Shown in pieces: positions 42,701 through 49,927 of a stretch of DNA of 64,000 bases. Position numbers and translations under genes: made by a program. Numbering within the stretch: position 1 is the stretch's first letter; each line of letters begins with the position of its first letter. The notes under the pieces are model-generated. The model searched no databases and was not told the DNA's origin. It saw only the letters and a program-made list of their open reading frames with translations. The DNA is from an uncultured Bacteroidales bacterium. Its GTDB lineage: Bacteria > Bacteroidota > Bacteroidia > Bacteroidales > UBA932. The stretch lies in contig ONWU01000006.1 in NCBI GenBank assembly GCA_900321655.1, positions 26,944 to 90,943 on the forward strand. The letters are read 5' to 3'.

Positions 42701-44390
42701 CTGCCCGGAAGGATACCGCCTTCCCAATATGCGGGAACTGCTGATGATGGAACGATTGCTGCCTGGCGGCTACTGGGACAGCGGAAAGGCCTATCCCTGC
42801 CGCTCCTATTATTCCCACGGGAAACTGGGATCCCGCCCGGTGGATAACGAAACCCAGAAAATCGGCTGGGCCAAACAAAAGACCAGGGTAAGCCTGGTGG
42901 ATGAGAAAAGCAGGATTACCGGCCTTCGCTGCGTGCGGGATGAGAGCCGCACCGGCGTTGTCACGGGCGTTGTTTCCGTCAAAAACGGAGACCGCCTGCG
43001 CCACAACGAGGATATGACCGTCCAGATTAACCTCTCTTCCCTGGGATCGGCCATCCGGAGCCTGGAGATTGCCCTTGTGTATACTACGGCCTACGGCACG
43101 GAGGAAGCCCTCCCCATTACTCCGGAAGGCCTGCAGGTTTCCGGCATTTCCTTCCGGAAGGACGTCGTGTGCCACTTGCCCGATTTCGACGTACTGCCCA
43201 TCCTGGGCAATATGTCGGTTCGGGTGTCTGTACTCAATTACGCATCCTCCACCCCCCACGTGTTTGATGCGCCCATTACCCTCCTCTCCCCTGTATTCAC
43301 TTCCCTGCGCCTTCTGCACTGCCGCTACGACGAAGGGGCCGATAATCCGCCTTTCCCGGTGCTGGCTACGGCCACATCGGCCACCCCCATTACCCGGATG
43401 ACGCTCAAGGTGATAGACCCCGCCGGCATCACCCACACGGAGCTCCTGTTCAATGAGAACGATTCCGAACAGAAGCATCTGAGCATCCTGCACCCTTACA
43501 AGTACAGGACCAGCACCCGAGAGGAAGGGAACGCCCCAGTCCTTGTGAGCGGAACCTATACTTTCCAGCTGGAGGTGGTCTCCGACGGGAAAACCACCCG
43601 CTCGGAGGTGGCGTCTATGGAAATCCTGCAGGTGAATTACTGGCCCAACCCGGTGGATCCGGAACTGGAGCCCTATAACGCAGATGGCAGCGTAAACACT
43701 TCCTATCCCCTGTCGGAGGCCAGTGACATTGTAAACAAATGGCCGGCCCAGCAGATCAGTCAGATTGACTTCTATGCCGGAGACTTCATCGAGGCCAATA
43801 TGGATGTGAGAAGCTGCAAGTACAAGAATGTGGGAGGAAGCAAAGACAGGACCATCGGAAGGGACAACCTCATCAGCGTGGGTATTACCGGGACGGACGA
43901 AGCCACCGGTATGACGGTCCAGAACATCGTTCACATCTATTACCCGGCCCACGACGGAGGAAATACCAGCGGTCAGGACTGGCTGCGTCCCAACATCGCC
44001 CGCCGCTCCGGCAGTAATCTTTCCAACGGCTACAACTACACCCACTTTGTCAGCGGAAGCGGGACCGGATTCGTGGAGCAGGGCGCTGGAAAGGCCAAAC
44101 CCAATCTGCAGGCCAGGCAGCACTTCCGTCTGGACAAGGAGGGTATTCACTGGAACAACCAGTTCATAGACCTTGCCAAGTGGTCGGGTGAGGGCATTCC
44201 GGCGGAAGCCAGAGAAAGTATGAAACTGATTCTGGATTCCAAGTCCCTGTACGTAGGTGCCACGCAGGGCTTCCACCACTCCCGCGCCGGCTATCTGTTT
44301 GTGCGTGCCGTCCACAACACCGCTTCGTCCAACGAAACGGGAGGCGGCAGCCATTTTGACGAGGATCCCATTAACGGAGGCATTTTATAA
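39723..44390 (+). CDS. Large DUF4906 surface lipoprotein (probable fimbrial tip or adhesin)
   Basis: A 1555-residue lipoprotein (TLASC lipobox), the largest gene here. The N-terminal ~320 residues match DUF4906 (NIGTKAEASAADESRVKELYVLLFDEDG). The middle is beta-rich and negatively charged. Around residues 990-1080 lies a FISUMP-like module (YYCPEGYRLPNMRELLMMERLL, then SRITGLRCVRDES), a C-type-lectin-like fold often seen in adhesins. The C-terminus has a Thr/Ser-rich region and a His-rich end. Its position after the minor subunits suggests a tip or adhesin role. Its stop overlaps the start of the next gene. Confidence 0.82.
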   Translation: MKKLAGIFLMALLTLASCTRAMEETIPGGDFECYPEGTPVTLKLGFGTPDFLDVNIGTKAEASAADESRVKELYVLLFDEDGNKFYGRNFSYAQKISSLPTLINDTDNDGWYVETDEAGVTTRGVVKLSTVSKPGCTLVVLANVSNTISHIGTSTKVVDFLSGIRTLEQLKEAKVSLEQDIVTRSDLFLMMGTMEDVNTGSLTWGTLPEDYKDNQILLETLDAKIKFRIKYNTDNIDPQRSYSRYWKVHNVPTSCHLFEPSSGPLQASSSEGFFTTEEAFFDGTETDDGGTWEVFTFYMLENFQTGSGAQFYHDREKQEKKDVEGEGGYVENGDWIYAPSKGTYVWFDMVLGLTKEGVDNIVGENQVAQAITSKAEFTVHLGDFSRNGVNDYTVKRNHWYTYDITIENTKSIYVEVNSETENQPGQEGSLLLVAEGIVNCDAHYEYHDLVFNYTEDYLDEGISWYIKTPFSTGGEGECQDYLWVKFAVNDLVGGVYTDNRKAYPTSTGPGWVAYDPAWTPGSDASRPALMDVKQLVKYIVNETRKEKNNPGSSDYRDGVIHVTAYVDEYYYEYDPREYQPATVEELSQIPAPNPELWRQFVNQPPRELHILSETQYSKDRKSDVIHANNSIIQQSIQTFYNIYSPDLHSIWGTEHLDEMEYRTRYGKDNSQIQWPWWPSAEEVGFTRNISGKIENAENGRLNTSVIWGLNTGTQLSWDKFLDYNVTNNTPELQYDREQSENDFAFMAYSCLTRNRDNNFNGVIDPEEIRWYIASIDQLVGMWVGNESLTPSARLYHPMDASNTSDGTQWRSWVISSTGKSIEDPNIIRAEEGCTKSDYSFYNWAVYNGGKFGTNERNKVSSIRCVRNIGTYQDEGVIKDISYAPYERMVDEYYEIPAGTDSNGKALPNADGTYTIRFSRLNPASIREFTAEDLPYHDEFSIHNDVYQELVAQNPSEYRYADGALPARYPEETGAILDEEVMNNAITSQGHNYYCPEGYRLPNMRELLMMERLLPGGYWDSGKAYPCRSYYSHGKLGSRPVDNETQKIGWAKQKTRVSLVDEKSRITGLRCVRDESRTGVVTGVVSVKNGDRLRHNEDMTVQINLSSLGSAIRSLEIALVYTTAYGTEEALPITPEGLQVSGISFRKDVVCHLPDFDVLPILGNMSVRVSVLNYASSTPHVFDAPITLLSPVFTSLRLLHCRYDEGADNPPFPVLATATSATPITRMTLKVIDPAGITHTELLFNENDSEQKHLSILHPYKYRTSTREEGNAPVLVSGTYTFQLEVVSDGKTTRSEVASMEILQVNYWPNPVDPELEPYNADGSVNTSYPLSEASDIVNKWPAQQISQIDFYAGDFIEANMDVRSCKYKNVGGSKDRTIGRDNLISVGITGTDEATGMTVQNIVHIYYPAHDGGNTSGQDWLRPNIARRSGSNLSNGYNYTHFVSGSGTGFVEQGAGKAKPNLQARQHFRLDKEGIHWNNQFIDLAKWSGEGIPAEARESMKLILDSKSLYVGATQGFHHSRAGYLFVRAVHNTASSNETGGGSHFDEDPINGGIL

Positions 44391-45910
44391 TGAAGCTGAA
44401 AGGAATCATACGGCTGTTTCTGCTGGTCCTGGCCTTCTCCTGTTCCCGGGAGCTGGACCAGCCCGCAAAGGTTCGCACCATCCATTACAAGGCCCGGGTG
44501 GGGAATGAGGCCCTTACCCGCGCCACGGTGGACGGGGAAAAGCACTATATCTTCGAGGACACGGACCGGCTGTATCTGGAAGCCTCCGGCGAGGATGCCC
44601 CGAAGCTCTACGGCGTTCTCTTCCTGACGGCCGGGGCCGGCACCACCAGCGCCTGGTTCGAAGGAGATTTGTACTGCGCAGAAGAGTTCGAGATAACAGA
44701 GAGCACTTCTCTGAAGGGAACCCTGGTGAATGCCGATGACAAAGTCCACGCCCTCGCCAACGGGCGCGTATCGGCCACGGTTTATCCTCAAGAGGGGTAT
44801 GCCCCGGATTTTGCCACCGCCGTCCGGTACTACAGCGATTTCACTGCCACCGGCACCTACGGAAGCCACGAGTTTGTCATTTCCCAGAAATCGGCCTTCC
44901 TCCTCTTCAGCATCCGGATGAGCAATGAGGAAGTTCCGGAGAACGCTCCCGTATCGGCCCGGCTCCTGAATGGAGACAATCTCATCTGGAATTCTACCGT
45001 TACGGCGCTGCAGGCCGGAAAGCTTTCGTTTGTGACGGCTTTCCCGGGAGGCAATACGTACCTTTCCGATGCTAAGCTTTCCCTTTCCTGGGAGAATGGT
45101 GCGAAGACGAAAGATTTCACCCTTTCCGACAAGGGACTGTCGGCCAATAACTACTATTCCATTTCCCGCTCCACGCTTCCGTACAAAGGCTTCCGTATCA
45201 AGGCAACAGAAGATGGCACCAAGATTCACTTCAATTACACCGGAGACGGAATCCAATACAGTTTGGACAAGGGAGACAGCTGGACCGATTACAATGCCGC
45301 ATCGGACATAAACCTTGATGCAGGGAAGGAAATCTGCTTCAAAGGGCTAAGGGCCAACTATAAGAACATCAAGAATGACGGAAGTCCCAGTAACAAGCCC
45401 GTCTTTACGGCCGACAAGAAAGTCTTTGTTTCCGGTAATATTATGAGCCTTCTGGTGGAAGATGATTATTCCGAAAGCACCGCTATGCCCGAAGATGCCT
45501 TTAACGGGGCCTTCTACCAGGTTCAACTGGACAATGATCCTTCAGCCCCTCTGGTTCTGCCCTCCACGGTGAATGCGCGCTGCTACAAGAATATGTTCCG
45601 CGGCACCCTGCTCACCACGGCGCCCGATCTACCGGCTACCACAGTGGCCGATGCCTGCTATGCCAGCATCTTCCGCGAGTGCCCCAACCTGACTTCCGCC
45701 AGATGCAACCTGCGGGAAGCGACGAAAGCACAGCTGGAAAATGCCGTAGACAAATGGCTGGTCAAATCCGGATCCACCACTATGTTAAACAATGAAGGCA
45801 CGCTGTACTGTCCGGAATCTATGGCGGATGTATGGAACACGCTTCATAAATCCGGTATCAGCATCGGCGCCGTCCCTACCACCTGGACAATAAGTACCTA
45901 CCCGGACTAA
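44390..45910 (+). CDS. BspA-like fimbrial-operon lipoprotein
   Basis: A 506-residue lipoprotein (LAFSC lipobox) whose start overlaps the preceding stop (TAATG). The N-terminal half resembles fimbrillin-like proteins (NEALTRATVDGE, then FEDTDRLYL). The C-terminal part holds repeats of the BspA type (CYKNMFRGTLLTTAPDLPATTV, then CYASIFRECPNLTSA), which are leucine-rich-like segments found in surface binding proteins. It ends the operon with a four-base gap to the convergent anmK; no terminator is visible. Confidence 0.75.
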   Translation: MKLKGIIRLFLLVLAFSCSRELDQPAKVRTIHYKARVGNEALTRATVDGEKHYIFEDTDRLYLEASGEDAPKLYGVLFLTAGAGTTSAWFEGDLYCAEEFEITESTSLKGTLVNADDKVHALANGRVSATVYPQEGYAPDFATAVRYYSDFTATGTYGSHEFVISQKSAFLLFSIRMSNEEVPENAPVSARLLNGDNLIWNSTVTALQAGKLSFVTAFPGGNTYLSDAKLSLSWENGAKTKDFTLSDKGLSANNYYSISRSTLPYKGFRIKATEDGTKIHFNYTGDGIQYSLDKGDSWTDYNAASDINLDAGKEICFKGLRANYKNIKNDGSPSNKPVFTADKKVFVSGNIMSLLVEDDYSESTAMPEDAFNGAFYQVQLDNDPSAPLVLPSTVNARCYKNMFRGTLLTTAPDLPATTVADACYASIFRECPNLTSARCNLREATKAQLENAVDKWLVKSGSTTMLNNEGTLYCPESMADVWNTLHKSGISIGAVPTTWTISTYPD

Positions 45911-45914
45911 AAGG

Positions 45915-46973
45915 CTATACCTTGAACAGCATCCCGCCGATGTTGTCGTGGGAAGCACCGGTGACCGAGCGGAGGCAGGAGGGGATATCCCACATATACA
46001 GAACACCCAGGAACGCGAAAATAAGCGCTTCCTTGAACTCGATGATGGCGGGTTCCGGAACCACTATGTTGCAACTGGAAAGTTGTTTCATCCTTTCAAT
46101 GAGAAACTTGTTGTAGGCTCCACCGCCGGTAACCAGCAGGCTCTTTCCGGGGGTGGTTACTCTCTTTAACTGGAAGGCACAGTGCTCGTAATAAGTTCTG
46201 AGGAGATCCTCCAGGGAGAGGCCGGAAGCATCCAGAAGAGGGAAAATGTTGGCTTCCACCCATTCGCGGCCCAGGGACTTGGGCCAGGGCTTGGAATAGT
46301 AATCCTGGGAATTGAGCTTATCCAGCAGCAGCTGGTTCACGGCACCTTTTGCGGCTATTTCTCCGTCCCGGTCCATCTCCAGACCTATCTGCCGGGTGAA
46401 GCGGTTGATCACGTAATTGACCGGCGAAATGTCGAAAGCTATGCGCTTATCCCCTTCCCGCCAGGAAATATTGGAGAAGCCGCCGATATTCAGGCAATAA
46501 TCATACTGGCCGAAAAGGAGATTGTCTCCTACGGGAACCAGCGGTGCCCCCTGGCCTCCCAGCATAATATCCAGCCGACGGAAGTCCGACACCGTGGGAA
46601 TGCCCGTTTCCGCCGCAATGGCGGCACCGTCCCCAATCTGGCACATGATCTTCTTCCCGGGCTCGTGGAACACCGTGGAGCCGTGGGAGGCGATGATATC
46701 CGGCTTCACGCCGAATTCTTTCATGAACTCATTCACCCGCTGCCCCAGATATCGGCCGTATTCGCTGTGGAAGGCCACAAACTCGTAGGCGCTCATATGC
46801 TGGACGTCCTTTCCCAGCTTTCTTTTTAACTCATCCGGGTATTCATAGCCCCGGGCGCAGACTATTTGAAAGCTCCATTTTCCATCTTCCAGCGTAAAGG
46901 TGGCCTGGCACACATCCAGCCCGTCCACGGAGGTTCCGGACATCAGGCCGATACTGGTCATACTCTGTTTCAT
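45915..46973 (-). CDS. anmK: Anhydro-N-acetylmuramic acid kinase
   Basis: A 352-residue cytoplasmic kinase that phosphorylates and opens 1,6-anhydro-MurNAc in peptidoglycan recycling. Motifs: GLMSGTSVDGLD near the N-terminus (ATP phosphate loop), ASHGSTVFHEPG (near residue 95), DFRRLDIMLGGQGAPLVP, LNIGGFSNIS and VTGGGAYN near residue 290. The length is within the family range (350-390). It is alone in its transcription unit with its own -7 box, convergent with the fimbrial operon. A NamZ-type muramidase lies at the far end of the window. Confidence 0.95.
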   Translation of the reverse strand: MKQSMTSIGLMSGTSVDGLDVCQATFTLEDGKWSFQIVCARGYEYPDELKRKLGKDVQHMSAYEFVAFHSEYGRYLGQRVNEFMKEFGVKPDIIASHGSTVFHEPGKKIMCQIGDGAAIAAETGIPTVSDFRRLDIMLGGQGAPLVPVGDNLLFGQYDYCLNIGGFSNISWREGDKRIAFDISPVNYVINRFTRQIGLEMDRDGEIAAKGAVNQLLLDKLNSQDYYSKPWPKSLGREWVEANIFPLLDASGLSLEDLLRTYYEHCAFQLKRVTTPGKSLLVTGGGAYNKFLIERMKQLSSCNIVVPEPAIIEFKEALIFAFLGVLYMWDIPSCLRSVTGASHDNIGGMLFKV

Positions 46974-46994
46974 ACGGTTTTATTCTGATTAATA

Positions 46995-47002
46995 CAAATT
47001 TA
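46995..47002 (-). promoter_or_regulatory. -7 box for anmK
   Basis: On the minus strand this reads TAAATTTG, 21 bases upstream of ATG 46973, in very AT-rich DNA. Confidence 0.5.
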
Positions 47003-47147
47003 ATAAAAATTATAAATATTTACGAATTCATGATAAATATTCATTTTCTAAATTTTTTGATTACAAATTGAAAGTAATTTCTACGAAATTATGATTCTTC
47101 TAAAATACAAACCGTTGTAAAACACTCTCTATCTATAGATTTAAGCC

Positions 47148-47177
47148 TTGATTATTCATTTTAAATTGTTATCTTTG
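47148..47177 (+). promoter_or_regulatory. Promoter of small RNA candidate 2
   Basis: TTG at 47148-47150 and TATCTTTG at 47170-47177, with the 19-base spacing expected between the Bacteroidetes -33 and -7 boxes. This is the best-formed promoter seen in the window. Confidence 0.65.
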
Positions 47178-47183
47178 TATCCC

Positions 47184-47308
47184 GCAAGCCCTTCATAAGG
47201 GGCTTCAGAAAGCTAAAAAGTGAGTACAGTTATACAGATTTGTTAAACAAAATATTGATATGATCTGTACCCCCCGGAGCAAGTCCTTGGACTTGCTCCG
47301 GTTTTTTT
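47184..47308 (+). ncRNA. Candidate structured small RNA (about 125 nt)
   Basis: A predicted transcript between a well-formed promoter and a very strong terminator. Three hairpins are visible: AAGCCCTT/AAGGGGCTT-type stem at about 47186-47205, a 7-bp stem TACAGAT/ATCTGTA enclosing about 47233-47268, and the terminator. No credible ORF is inside. The FNT gene downstream has its own -7 box after the terminator, so this is not simply its leader. The RNA family was not recognised. Confidence 0.6.
47274..47308 (+). terminator. Intrinsic terminator of small RNA candidate 2
   Basis: A perfect 12-bp stem (CCGGAGCAAGTC / GACTTGCTCCGG, loop CTTG) followed by seven T residues (47302-47308). Confidence 0.92.
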
Positions 47309-47309
47309 C

Positions 47310-47317
47310 TATATTTG
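47310..47317 (+). promoter_or_regulatory. -7 box for the FNT gene
   Basis: TATATTTG (TAnnTTTG), immediately after the small-RNA terminator and 19 bases before ATG 47337. Confidence 0.55.
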
Positions 47318-47336
47318 AAGAAAAATACAAAGAGCT

Positions 47337-47921
47337 ATGAGTAACGATACCAGACTTTCCCTGTTTGCCGGCCTGCTGATTGGTCTGGGCGCCTACGGCT
47401 TCCTTTCCCTGGGAGGCATTCCCGGCGCTGTCATCTTTGCCTTCGGCCTGGTGGGCGTGGTTTTAACTGGCTCCCTTCTGTATACAGGGAAGGCGGGCGT
47501 CCTCACGGATATGGGCGCCATCGCCAAAATCTGGTTCTGGAACGTAGTGGCCTGCATAGTGGTGGGCCTGATGGTCTATGCCATAGGAGGAGATGCGTTC
47601 GAAAGGGCCCAGAGCGTGGTGGCCGGAAGGTTTGTCCAGGGTCCCTGGCGCAGTTTCCTGAGGGCCGTGGGCTGCGGCGTCATCATAGACATTTCCGTCT
47701 ATCTGTACCGCATTTCCAAATCCCTTGTCCCCATCCTTTTCGGCATTCCCCTCTTTATCCTCTGCGGCTTCTACCACTCCATCGCAGACGTAGTATACCT
47801 GGTGGCCGCCTTCAAGTGGGACCCGGCCATCCTCTGGTATTACCCCATCATCGTCATCGGCAACTTTGTGGGTTGCAATGTGCGACGGGTGCTGCTGCCT
47901 AAAGAACAGGCTTCCAAGTAA
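47337..47921 (+). CDS. Short formate/nitrite transporter-family channel
   Basis: A 194-residue membrane protein of the FNT fold, shorter than typical members (about 260-280). Diagnostic parts are GCGVIIDIS (near residue 115), CGFYHSIADVVYLV (near residue 140, with the conserved pore His) and the C-terminal GNFVGCNVRRVLLP. It likely conducts a small anion such as formate or nitrite across the inner membrane. The first part, equivalent to the early helices, appears trimmed. The 3' end overlaps the convergent M23 peptidase gene by 23 bases. Confidence 0.75.
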   Translation: MSNDTRLSLFAGLLIGLGAYGFLSLGGIPGAVIFAFGLVGVVLTGSLLYTGKAGVLTDMGAIAKIWFWNVVACIVVGLMVYAIGGDAFERAQSVVAGRFVQGPWRSFLRAVGCGVIIDISVYLYRISKSLVPILFGIPLFILCGFYHSIADVVYLVAAFKWDPAILWYYPIIVIGNFVGCNVRRVLLPKEQASK

Positions 47922-49131
47922 GTAAAGAATCCAGTTTACGGGATCTGAGCCGGTAGAGGGAATCCAAAGCCGGCTTGTATTGTTCCTGGATGGGGTCTCC
48001 GGAGGGGGCCTCCATCGTGAGCGGATTGATGGGCGTTCCGTTTTTGTATACGCGGAAGTCCAGGTGCGGGCCCGTAGCCGTTCCTGTCATTCCCACATAA
48101 CCGATCACCTGCCCCTGGTGCACGCGGTCCCCTACCTTCAGGCCGGCCGCATACTTGGAAAGGTGCATATAAGAAGTGGTATACACGGAATTGTGACGGA
48201 TCTTCACGGTGTTGCCGCCGCCTCCGGCCCAGCCGCGGCTGATCACGGTTCCGTCTCCGATGCTCATAACAGGCGTTCCGGTGGGCGCAGCATAGTCTAT
48301 GGCCGTGTGGGGCCTCACCACCCCGTGCACGGGATGAAGCCGGTGATAAGTGAAGCCGGAAGAGATGCGCGTAAACTTGAGCGGAGCCTTCAGGAAGGCC
48401 TTTCTCATACTTTCTCCCTTTTCGTTCCAGTACTTGTTACCACCGTCCCCCTGGTCAAAATAGAGGGCGTGGGCGTCCTTGTCCCCGCGGGAGAAGACGG
48501 CGTACTCCACATCCGTAATGCGGAAAACCTCCTCCTCGCAAACGTCCTGGTGATACAGCACCCGGAAGCGGTCTCCTTTCTGCAGGCCGAAAAAATCCAC
48601 TGTCCAGGCATAAATATCGGCCAGTTCCACAATGATGAGCGGCGAAGCCCCGGCTTCCAGCATATCCACCCACAGGGAGCTGTTGATGGTGACATCGGCC
48701 ACTTTCTCCTGATGGATCACTTCCTTGTCGTACGGCCAGGCGGCCAGGGAATCCCGGCACTGGAAGACGATGCTTCTGACGCGATTCTCCTGGTACACCA
48801 GGTACTTCAGAGAGGTGGAATCCTCGTAAAAGGCCTTCCAGGAGTTGCCGGCGCGGAATTTCCTCACGTCGAAAAAGCTGTCGGAGGCCTGGATCAGCTT
48901 ATAGGTATCTTCCCCCGAGAGGCCGAGGCTTCCCATCAGGCCGGAGAAAGTGGCCCCCTCCGGCACTTTTCCATCCACCACCCGGAAGGAATCCGTACAG
49001 AAACCCAGCGGGAACACCGTATCTTTCTTCTGCTGCGGTTCCTGAGCGGGAGCGGTGGCCTTCCGGCCTGTCCAGGTGCAGGAAAGAGTAAGGATAAAGA
49101 GTATGGCTACGGCGGCGGGGATTCTTTTCAT
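47899..49131 (-). CDS. M23-family peptidoglycan endopeptidase-like lipoprotein
   Basis: A 410-residue lipoprotein (LTLSC lipobox). The C-terminal ~130 residues form an M23 (LytM-type) domain: HTAIDYAAPTGTPVMSIGDG near residue 275, SYMHLSKYA, and GPHLDFRVYKNG, with the two zinc-binding histidines of HxxxD and HLDF retained. The N-terminal region resembles OapA- or LysM-free extension domains of similar proteins. Such enzymes cleave peptide cross-links. Own -7 box upstream; the 3' end overlaps the FNT gene. Confidence 0.88.
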   Translation of the reverse strand: MKRIPAAVAILFILTLSCTWTGRKATAPAQEPQQKKDTVFPLGFCTDSFRVVDGKVPEGATFSGLMGSLGLSGEDTYKLIQASDSFFDVRKFRAGNSWKAFYEDSTSLKYLVYQENRVRSIVFQCRDSLAAWPYDKEVIHQEKVADVTINSSLWVDMLEAGASPLIIVELADIYAWTVDFFGLQKGDRFRVLYHQDVCEEEVFRITDVEYAVFSRGDKDAHALYFDQGDGGNKYWNEKGESMRKAFLKAPLKFTRISSGFTYHRLHPVHGVVRPHTAIDYAAPTGTPVMSIGDGTVISRGWAGGGGNTVKIRHNSVYTTSYMHLSKYAAGLKVGDRVHQGQVIGYVGMTGTATGPHLDFRVYKNGTPINPLTMEAPSGDPIQEQYKPALDSLYRLRSRKLDSLLTWKPVL

Positions 49132-49150
49132 AGAGTAGAATTATTTCATA

Positions 49151-49158
49151 CAAAGGTA
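49151..49158 (-). promoter_or_regulatory. -7 box for the M23 peptidase
   Basis: On the minus strand this reads TACCTTTG, 19 bases upstream of ATG 49131. Confidence 0.55.
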
Positions 49159-49238
49159 TAAATAAAGCCGGAAAAATTCGGAATCCGGAAAAGATTTCGT
49201 AACTTTCGCCAATTAATAACACTAAAAAGGATCTGTCC

Positions 49239-49913
49239 ATGGACCCTGTCAAGATCATCGAAATCAAAAAGAGTGTTTTCGAGGATAATGACGCCGACGC
49301 CGGAAGACTTCGAAAAGAATTGAAGGAGAAAGGAGTATACCTTCTGAACCTGATGTCTTCCCCCGGAAGCGGAAAGACCACGACACTCATCAGAACCCTT
49401 AACCTGCTTAAGGATAATCTTCGCATCGCCGTCATGGAGGCCGATATAGACTCCGACGTGGATGCCGTCAAGATCAAGGAAGCCACCGGCATTCCTTCCA
49501 TCCAGTTGCATACCGGAGGCATGTGCCACCTGGACGCCGAAATGACACGTCAGGGCCTGGCCGGGGTAGAGATGGATAATCTGGACCTGGTGGTCCTGGA
49601 GAATGTGGGCAACCTGGTGTGTCCCGCAGAATTCGACACCGGCGCCTGCCGGAACGCCATGATCCTCTCCGTCCCGGAAGGCCACGACAAGCCTCTCAAA
49701 TACCCGCTGATGTTCTCTGTCTGCGACGTAGTGGTCATCAACAAAATAGATGTGCTCCCCTACTTCGACTTCGACCTGGACAAATGCAAGGAATATATCC
49801 ACATGCGCAATCCCAAGGCACAGGTAATCCCCATCTGCGCCAAAACGGGAGAAGGCGTGGAAGCCTTTGCGCAGTGGATCCTGGAGGAAGTTAAAAACTG
49901 GAAACAACACTAA
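49239..49913 (+). CDS. hypB: Nickel-incorporation GTPase HypB
   Basis: A 224-residue SIMIBI GTPase that delivers nickel to hydrogenase-like enzymes with HypA. Seen: P-loop SSPGSGKTTT (near residue 45), the metal/nucleotide-linked GGMCHLDAEM, ENVGNLVCPAEFDTGA, and NKIDVLPY (G4). There is no His-rich N-terminal extension. The Cys/His in GGMCHLDA match the shared metal site. It is followed 14 bases later by the large oxidoreductase gene and, beyond that, hypA. No hydrogenase subunit or hypCDEF gene is in view. Confidence 0.93.
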   Translation: MDPVKIIEIKKSVFEDNDADAGRLRKELKEKGVYLLNLMSSPGSGKTTTLIRTLNLLKDNLRIAVMEADIDSDVDAVKIKEATGIPSIQLHTGGMCHLDAEMTRQGLAGVEMDNLDLVVLENVGNLVCPAEFDTGACRNAMILSVPEGHDKPLKYPLMFSVCDVVVINKIDVLPYFDFDLDKCKEYIHMRNPKAQVIPICAKTGEGVEAFAQWILEEVKNWKQH

Positions 49914-49927
49914 AAAGATAACCTGTT

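Noticed and set aside
40449-44354. Very long open frame antisense to the DUF4906 gene
   Set aside because: Its composition and the good fit of the plus-strand protein show it is a by-product of GC-rich codons. The same applies to antisense frames at 19116-21311, 21892-23943, 24054-25649, 49910-52657 and 54317-55915.
45910-47337. anmK and namZ as one recycling operon
   Set aside because: They are 16 kb apart with several transcription units between them, so only a functional theme is supported.
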